Shown in pieces: positions 58,729 through 64,000 of a stretch of DNA of 64,000 bases. The position numbers and the translations under genes were made by a program. The stretch comes from Arthrobacter endolithicus. Lineage in GTDB: Bacteria > Actinomycetota > Actinomycetes > Actinomycetales > Micrococcaceae. Location: NCBI RefSeq assembly GCF_026627425.1, contig NZ_JAPNLH010000007.1:124001-188000 (forward strand). The letters run 5' to 3'. The notes below the pieces were generated by a model that was not told the DNA's origin, ran no database searches, and was given only the letters and a program-made list of their open reading frames with translations. Position 1 is the first letter of the stretch; every line of letters starts with the position of its first letter.

Positions 58729-60225
58729 ATGAGCGCCAGTACCCAGACCATTACCCCGGCGCGCGAAAGCGAGCTGATCGCCGGCCTTCCCACCGGACTG
58801 TTGATCGGCGGCGTGTGGCGTCCGGCCGCGGACGGCAGGACATTCGACGTCGAAGATCCAGCGACAGGGAAAGCGCTGGTTTCCATTGCGGACGCCGGCG
58901 CAACGGATGGTGCGGCGGCACTGGATGCCGCAGTGGCCGCCCAGGATGGCTGGGCCGCCACGGCGCCCAGGGAGCGCGGGGAGATTCTGCGCCGGGCCTT
59001 CGAATTGGTCACCGCTCGGGCCGAGGATTTCGCCCTGCTGATGACGCTGGAAATGGGTAAGCCGCTGGCCGAGGCGCGCGGCGAAGTCACCTACGGTGCG
59101 GAGTTCCTGCGCTGGTTCTCCGAGGAGGCCGTGCGTGCCTTTGGCCGTTACTCGACCGCCCCGGACGGGAAATCCCGACTGCTGGTGAGTAAGAAACCGG
59201 TGGGCCCGTGCCTGCTGATCACGCCGTGGAATTTCCCGCTGGCCATGGCAACGCGCAAAATTGCCCCCGCCGTGGCCGCAGGCTGCACCATGGTGCTCAA
59301 GCCCGCGAACCTCACCCCGCTGACATCCCTCCTCTTTGCCCAGGTCATGCAGGAAGCCGGCCTTCCGGACGGAGTGCTCAACGTCGTAACGACCACGTCG
59401 GCCGCCGACGTGACCGGGCCGTTGATCAAGGATTCCAGGTTACGCAAATTGTCGTTCACCGGTTCCACCGAAGTGGGCCGTGGCCTGTTGGCCGCGGCCG
59501 CCACGAATGTATTGCGCACCTCCATGGAACTTGGCGGCAATGCGCCCTTCCTGGTTTTCGACGATGCAGATCTGGACGCTGCCGTGACCGGCGCCATGGC
59601 CGCGAAACTCCGGAACATGGGCGAGGCCTGCACCGCCGCTAATCGCTTCATTGTGCACGAAGACGTGGCGGCAGAATTTGCACAGGCGTTTGCCGCAAAA
59701 ATGGGCGCGATGACCACCGGCCGCGGCACGGAGGGAAGTACCACCGTGGGTCCGCTGATTGATGCTAAGAGTCGTAACAAGGTGCATTCACTGGTCACGG
59801 ATGCACTCGCCGACGGTGCAACAGCCCTAACGGGCGGCGCGGCCGTGGACGGGCCGGGCTACTTCTATCAGCCCACGGTCCTGACCGGGGTCGAGCCCGG
59901 GTCTCGCATTCTTAGCGAGGAGATCTTCGGCCCGGTGGCGCCGATCGTGACGTTCAAGAGCGAAGACGAGGCCGTGGCGCTGGCCAATGACACCGAATTC
60001 GGGCTGGTTGCCTACGTTTTCACCAAAGACCTGAACCGGGGGTTGCGGATGGGCGAACGCCTGGAAACCGGCATGCTGGGCTTGAACGCCGGGGTCATCT
60101 CCAACGCCGCAGCCCCTTTCGGCGGGGTGAAGCAGTCAGGACTGGGGCGCGAAGGCGGTCTGGAAGGCATCGAGGAATATCTGTACACGCAGTACATCGG
60201 CATCGCGGACCCCTACGCCTCCTAA
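58729..60225 (+). CDS. gabD: NAD(P)-dependent succinate-semialdehyde dehydrogenase
   Basis: Oxidises succinate semialdehyde to succinate (GABA degradation or a 2-oxoglutarate bypass). The 498-residue aldehyde dehydrogenase has PWNFPLAMATRKIAPAVAAGC, KLSFTGSTEVGRGLL, MELGGNAPFLVFDDADLD with catalytic Glu, and GEACTAANRFIVHE with catalytic Cys (about 300). AGGAG lies 6 bases before the ATG. Substrate assignment rests on family resemblance. Its stop overlaps the stop of the convergent transglutaminase gene. Confidence 0.93.
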   Translation: MSASTQTITPARESELIAGLPTGLLIGGVWRPAADGRTFDVEDPATGKALVSIADAGATDGAAALDAAVAAQDGWAATAPRERGEILRRAFELVTARAEDFALLMTLEMGKPLAEARGEVTYGAEFLRWFSEEAVRAFGRYSTAPDGKSRLLVSKKPVGPCLLITPWNFPLAMATRKIAPAVAAGCTMVLKPANLTPLTSLLFAQVMQEAGLPDGVLNVVTTTSAADVTGPLIKDSRLRKLSFTGSTEVGRGLLAAAATNVLRTSMELGGNAPFLVFDDADLDAAVTGAMAAKLRNMGEACTAANRFIVHEDVAAEFAQAFAAKMGAMTTGRGTEGSTTVGPLIDAKSRNKVHSLVTDALADGATALTGGAAVDGPGYFYQPTVLTGVEPGSRILSEEIFGPVAPIVTFKSEDEAVALANDTEFGLVAYVFTKDLNRGLRMGERLETGMLGLNAGVISNAAAPFGGVKQSGLGREGGLEGIEEYLYTQYIGIADPYAS

Positions 60226-62750
60226 CCGGGCGGCTTCGACGGCGGCCGGTTAGCCGCACGGGAACCGCGGTTCCAGGGCAGGGCCGACGGCGGCGCTAAC
60301 TCCGCTCGGAGGCGGCGGCCGGGCGTTGACGCGGCACGAAGCGCCCGATGCACTACGGCGAGTGCTTCCAACAGCGGATGCTGCGTTCCCTCGGGTTCCT
60401 TTGCCGGGCTGTCAGCGCCGCCGGCGGAGGGTTCTTCGGGTGCGGCCTCTGCAGGGCCGTACACCCGCTGCTCGTAGGCGGTCAGTAAAACCCGCACGGC
60501 GCCCGGGCCCGTCTCGGGACCGCCCGAAATCGCAGTACCGGCCGTCCCGGCGCCGGGGCCGGGCTCGGGGGACAGCCGGACGTTTGGTTGCCCGCCGCGA
60601 AGCGGTCCCCGCAACAATCGCGCGGTGAACGTCCGGGGCGTGTCTCCGGTGGCTGTGGGCATCCCGTAGTCGTATGCCAGCTCCTCCAGCTCCGCCCAGG
60701 CAGCAAGCTCCGGGATCTGGCCGGGGCCAGCCGTGCGCAGGGTGCTGCGTCTGCGCGCGCGCTTTCCGGTGCGCACCAACAAGGGTGTGGCCAGCAGCAG
60801 CAGGGTCGCACCGGCAGCACTGAGCCAGAGCGGCGCAGCTGCATTGGCTGCCGGGGGACCGGATGCGTTCGTCACAACAGGCGTCGGCGATGCTGATCCG
60901 GTGCCGGAGGATGGAGCTGGAACGTTGAGCCCGGAATTGAGGGAATCGTCGGGGCGGCCGGAAGCGGCACCTGGGGTCCCCGGCAGCCGGGCGTAAGAGG
61001 GCACCTGCCCGCGTCCGGGCGTGGGCTCGAAGGGCACCCAGCCCAATCCGGTGAAGTACAGTTCAGGCCAGGCATGGGCGCTGTGCCCATCCACCTGATA
61101 CTCGTTGACCTGCGCGCCGCCCAGGGACACGGTAGCCCCGGTCAGTTGGCCGGGTGCGTAGCCCACGGCAATCCGGCTGGGAATTCCGGCCACTCTCGCC
61201 ATTACGGCCATGGCCGCCGAGAAGTGCACGCAGTAGCCGCTTTTTACTTGAAGAAACTTAGCTAAGACGTCCATCCCGCTGCCGTCGTAGCCGTTGGCCA
61301 CCGGGGTCTGCTCGGAATAGCTGAACTGTGGGCCACGCAGATAATTCTGGATTGCCAGTGCCTTCTCGTACGGTGTCTGCGCCCCTGCGGTCACATCCCC
61401 GGTCCGTTGCCGGACGATGTCGGGCGTGTCTTTGGGCAGGGACATGAACACTGGGTCCAAGGCTTTGGGCGGTGCCTGCGCCGCCTGCGACAGCACGGAG
61501 CTGGTCAGCGCCGGCATGACGCTGCGGACGGTGTATTTTTGCTGCAGTGAGGTGGTATTGATGCCCTCGATCGCCAACGTTTCGGGGTCCCAGCTCCAGC
61601 GCCCGGCCAGACCGCTGACGCTGGCCGGGGCATAGGGCACGGGCAGCCAGGGGGTGCTGAAGTCGCTTGATTCCACGACGGTGATGGTCGTCAGGAGATC
61701 GCCGCCGAGGTTGGTGGACTTATCGTCTCCGATGGCGCTCAGATCCAGTCGCTGCGTCGCGTCCCGCACGGTTGGCTCCCACGAGCGGCCGCTGAAGTCT
61801 TCCAAAGTGGTGGTCCGCAGGTAGAGTCCAGAGGAAGCGTCCGTGGCATATACCAATTTCCCCGCTCCGCCGGGCTGACGCAGATCGTTGCCCAACGTCA
61901 GCATGGGGTTCAGCCCGGAAACCTTCCCGAAGGCATTCAGGTGGGACCCCTGCGGAAAAGTTCCGGTGCTGAAGCCCGGGACCAGCAAGGCTGCCAGCGC
62001 CGTGATGACGACGGCGGCGGCGGCCAGACCCGCTGCGCGGCGGAATTGTCCGGTTGACCTCGTCGCGGCTTGGTCGGTGCCGCCCGGCGGCGCGTACCAC
62101 TGGCCGAAACCAAGGATCAGCAGGTAACCGGCCGCGCCGCCGAGAAAGCCCGGAATGCCGAGGCTGTCCGGCTTGATCAGAGCGGGGATGAGAACGATCG
62201 CGAGCAGCCCCAGTCCGCTGCTGGCCGGCATTGCCAGAGCCACGGCCAAGGCATCGACCAGCAGCGCGGTCAGTCCGATCCCCGCACAGATGACGAAGAC
62301 GACGCCTGTATCAGGGAATACCGGCGCGGCGCCGCTGATGATGGTGTCCGATGCCTGGCGTAGAAGACCGCCCAACGCGTCCAGGGTATCTTTTGTCGGA
62401 AATAACCCCAGCACGGCAGAGGAACTGAAGAACAGCTCCGTGAGGACCGCGATCAAGGCCAGCAGGCCCAGCAACTGGGCTCCGGCCTGAGGAACCCGCA
62501 GACTACGTGCGGTGGCGGTGGTCAGCAGCACCGCGGCGACCGTAAGGATCACCAGGATCAGCCAACTCCAGCCGCGCAGCACTCCGTTAAGGCCAAGGGA
62601 TGTGCCCACTACTGCCACGAAGATCGCGCCGGCCATCGCCCACGGCGCCGCTGAGAGCCGGGGGCGGCTGATTGCTGCTGCAGGCAGACGGCGGGGTGTC
62701 CGTGGGCCGGCGCCGTCGGACGGCGGTCGCTGACTGGTATCCGTGCTCAT
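60222..62750 (-). CDS. TgpA-like membrane transglutaminase-family protein
   Basis: A 842-residue membrane protein with a DUF3488-type N-terminal region of about seven helices (about 30-240), an extracytoplasmic transglutaminase-like domain, one C-terminal helix and a DUF4129-like cytoplasmic tail. Catalytic Cys is in VKSGYCVHFSAAMAVMARVAGIPSRIAVGY (about 495), His in DGHSAHAWPELYF, and the acidic residue in WVPFEPTPG. ATG 62750 overlaps the DUF58 stop by 4 bases, so the pair is coupled. Its stop overlaps that of the gabD-like gene by 3 bases. Peptide cross-linking or proteolysis is possible. Confidence 0.92.
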   Translation of the reverse strand: MSTDTSQRPPSDGAGPRTPRRLPAAAISRPRLSAAPWAMAGAIFVAVVGTSLGLNGVLRGWSWLILVILTVAAVLLTTATARSLRVPQAGAQLLGLLALIAVLTELFFSSSAVLGLFPTKDTLDALGGLLRQASDTIISGAAPVFPDTGVVFVICAGIGLTALLVDALAVALAMPASSGLGLLAIVLIPALIKPDSLGIPGFLGGAAGYLLILGFGQWYAPPGGTDQAATRSTGQFRRAAGLAAAAVVITALAALLVPGFSTGTFPQGSHLNAFGKVSGLNPMLTLGNDLRQPGGAGKLVYATDASSGLYLRTTTLEDFSGRSWEPTVRDATQRLDLSAIGDDKSTNLGGDLLTTITVVESSDFSTPWLPVPYAPASVSGLAGRWSWDPETLAIEGINTTSLQQKYTVRSVMPALTSSVLSQAAQAPPKALDPVFMSLPKDTPDIVRQRTGDVTAGAQTPYEKALAIQNYLRGPQFSYSEQTPVANGYDGSGMDVLAKFLQVKSGYCVHFSAAMAVMARVAGIPSRIAVGYAPGQLTGATVSLGGAQVNEYQVDGHSAHAWPELYFTGLGWVPFEPTPGRGQVPSYARLPGTPGAASGRPDDSLNSGLNVPAPSSGTGSASPTPVVTNASGPPAANAAAPLWLSAAGATLLLLATPLLVRTGKRARRRSTLRTAGPGQIPELAAWAELEELAYDYGMPTATGDTPRTFTARLLRGPLRGGQPNVRLSPEPGPGAGTAGTAISGGPETGPGAVRVLLTAYEQRVYGPAEAAPEEPSAGGADSPAKEPEGTQHPLLEALAVVHRALRAASTPGRRLRAELAPPSALPWNRGSRAANRPPSKPPG

Positions 62751-64000
62751 GGTCGTCCTCGCAGGGAATCCCCGCCGGAGAGCGCGCCGGAACGGGAAAC
62801 CGAGCCGCCGGCCGCGACGAAGAATTCCGCGTCGTCGAAACATCCCCAGACTGCCGGCAACTCGGCGCGCGGGTCCACGGCAATGGCCCGCCAGCCGCCG
62901 CCGCGCAGGATGGTCAGCACTGGCCCGGCTTCCTGCGGACGGTCGCTGCAGATTATGGCAAAGGCTCCGGCACCATATTCCGCCGCCGGAGCCAGCGCGG
63001 CTGCGCAATCCAGGGAAAGTTGGCCGACTAAGGCCACCAATGGCCCGTGGTGACGCCGGGTTGCGAGCTGGTCCAGTAGGGTTTCCGTGACTGCCTTGTC
63101 CTCGGAATGGACCGAGACGCCGCTGTGCTGGACCGGTTTCGCCGTCAGCTCCAGGGCGGCCAAGGCGAGCGCAACTGCCGACAGCCCGGCGTCGCCTTCG
63201 AAGCTCTCCTCCCACGGATCAGCGGCCGATTTTGAGGTGTGGAAGCCCGACTCGCCGCTCGGGTCCAGGATCCGCAGGCTGAAGCCGCGTTCGATCAGAT
63301 GGGCCGCAACGGATATGGCCGCCACGACGGTCCACTCGAACGCATCCGAGCTTTGCAGCTCCGCCATGCCACTGCCAGCGGGTGAAGCACTGGCCGTATG
63401 GGCCACGCTGCCCGTACGGGAAGCACCGCCGGAGGCGTGCCCAAGCGGTGCAAAATGTCCCCACCGGCTGTCCAGCAGCAGCGTTGCTTCCGGTGTGCTG
63501 ACGGATTCCTCCTGGCGCACCATTAACTCCCCATGTCGTGCCGTCGCGGGCCAGTGCACGCGGCGCATCGGGTCGCCATGGCGGTACTCACGGGTCATCA
63601 CGTCATCGTCGCTGGGGTGGGCGCGCTTTCTCGTCGCCGTTCTCCCCTCCTCGGCCCGGGTGCCGGCCAACGTCGTGCCGGGCAGCTCGACGGCGGCCGG
63701 CGTGACGGTGAGCAGGTCGGTCATCCCCAAATTCTGCCGATGTCCACTGAGCCCAAAAGGATCGGTAAAGTCCGCGGTCACCGGGCCGATGCCGAACTGA
63801 CCCCGGGCGAGCGGCTGCAGACGGTACTCATATCGGCTGACTCCCCCGGCGCCGCTGTTTCTGGCGGGGTAGGTAAAGGACGGCGGCGTGCCGAACCGCG
63901 CCGGTAATTGCTCGCTCATACTGACCCGGCCGCCGCCGAAGCTGTTTCCCGAAAGCGCCAGGTGCACCGTCGCCGTCGTGCCCGTTTCCACGCTGGCCGG
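62747..64000 (-). CDS. DUF58 domain-containing protein (N-terminus outside window)
   Basis: Incomplete at the right edge: the frame is open to base 64000. The visible part has the sandwich region LARGQFGIGPVTADFTDPFG and the DUF58 signature REYRHGDPMRRVHWPATARHGELMVRQEE, followed by a vWA-like fold (ATLLLDSRWGHFAP, VAAISVAAHLIERGFSLRIL). DUF58 genes typically lie between a MoxR ATPase and a transglutaminase gene; the latter is present here. The MoxR gene would be expected just beyond the right edge. Confidence 0.92.
   Translation of the reverse strand, partial: PASVETGTTATVHLALSGNSFGGGRVSMSEQLPARFGTPPSFTYPARNSGAGGVSRYEYRLQPLARGQFGIGPVTADFTDPFGLSGHRQNLGMTDLLTVTPAAVELPGTTLAGTRAEEGRTATRKRAHPSDDDVMTREYRHGDPMRRVHWPATARHGELMVRQEESVSTPEATLLLDSRWGHFAPLGHASGGASRTGSVAHTASASPAGSGMAELQSSDAFEWTVVAAISVAAHLIERGFSLRILDPSGESGFHTSKSAADPWEESFEGDAGLSAVALALAALELTAKPVQHSGVSVHSEDKAVTETLLDQLATRRHHGPLVALVGQLSLDCAAALAPAAEYGAGAFAIICSDRPQEAGPVLTILRGGGWRAIAVDPRAELPAVWGCFDDAEFFVAAGGSVSRSGALSGGDSLRGRP

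Noticed and set aside
58482-59090. 202-codon leftward frame across the rsmI-gabD gap
   Set aside because: Ser/Ala-rich, overlaps the start of gabD, no ribosome binding site.

Overview
The window is a 64 kb stretch of high-GC actinobacterial chromosome, most consistent with Micrococcaceae (an Arthrobacter-like organism). The signs are a mycothiol S-conjugate amidase (mca), a WhiB-family [4Fe-4S] regulator, an actinobacterial protein O-mannosyltransferase, a FemAB-type peptidoglycan bridge enzyme, a DUF222/HNH endonuclease of the 13E12 type, and many start codons sitting 5-8 bases behind a TANNNT -10 box (leaderless-type promoters). Gene order follows blocks recalled from Mycobacterium tuberculosis: eno-divIC-DUF501-ppx (Rv1023-Rv1026); greA-DUF4307-mca-small protein-DUF255-hemolysin III-short-chain Z-prenyltransferase (Rv1080c-Rv1086); phoH2, fum, glpX and DUF4245 (Rv1095-Rv1100); LCP-TIGR03089-purE-purK-GtrA and whiB2-metallopeptidase-DUF3499-ahcY (Rv3248c-Rv3277); and pmt-rsmI (Rv1002c-Rv1003). 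No prophage, insertion sequence, CRISPR array or complete mobile element was seen.

Layout. 1-6 kb: 3' end of enolase, a DivIC/FtsB cell-division protein, DUF501, exopolyphosphatase, a mycosin-like membrane-anchored subtilase, then a type II NADH dehydrogenase preceded by a near-perfect Rex operator. 6-12 kb: an unusual short-armed tRNA with a Leu(UAA) anticodon, a Bax-inhibitor-1 protein, a thiolase, and a leftward deoR-galT-galK galactose operon. 12-20 kb: AI-2E transporter plus threonine deaminase, greA, DUF4307, mca, a small membrane protein, a DUF255 thioredoxin-fold protein and hemolysin III. 20-24 kb: a very large DUF222-HNH protein and a Z-prenyl diphosphate synthase. 24-34 kb: DUF1275, PIN-PhoH with a short overlapping upstream ORF, prepilin peptidase, NUDIX, fumarase, Fpg/Nei glycosylase, carbonic anhydrase, DUF4245, GlpX and FemAB.

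34-41 kb: manA, LCP ligase, purE/purK, GtrA and TIGR03089. 41-50 kb: a cell-envelope block of whiB, a 1194-residue membrane glycosyltransferase whose only plausible start is ATT, DUF5719, a metallopeptidase-like protein, an overlooked 57-residue membrane protein, DUF3499, a Trm112-like protein and S-adenosylhomocysteinase. 50-58 kb: MBL hydrolase, L,D-transpeptidase, RDD protein (probable ATC start), SpoIIM, TIGR01906, O-mannosyltransferase and RsmI. 58-64 kb: succinate-semialdehyde dehydrogenase and the end of a DUF58-transglutaminase operon.

The genes are mainly housekeeping with a strong cell-envelope theme (septum protein, LCP, FemAB, glycosyltransferase, mannose supply, L,D-transpeptidase, protein mannosylation). 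The more unusual signals lie in start codons, operators, overlapping ORFs, stop-spanning hairpins and short tandem repeats at gene ends. No clear novel multi-gene system was found.
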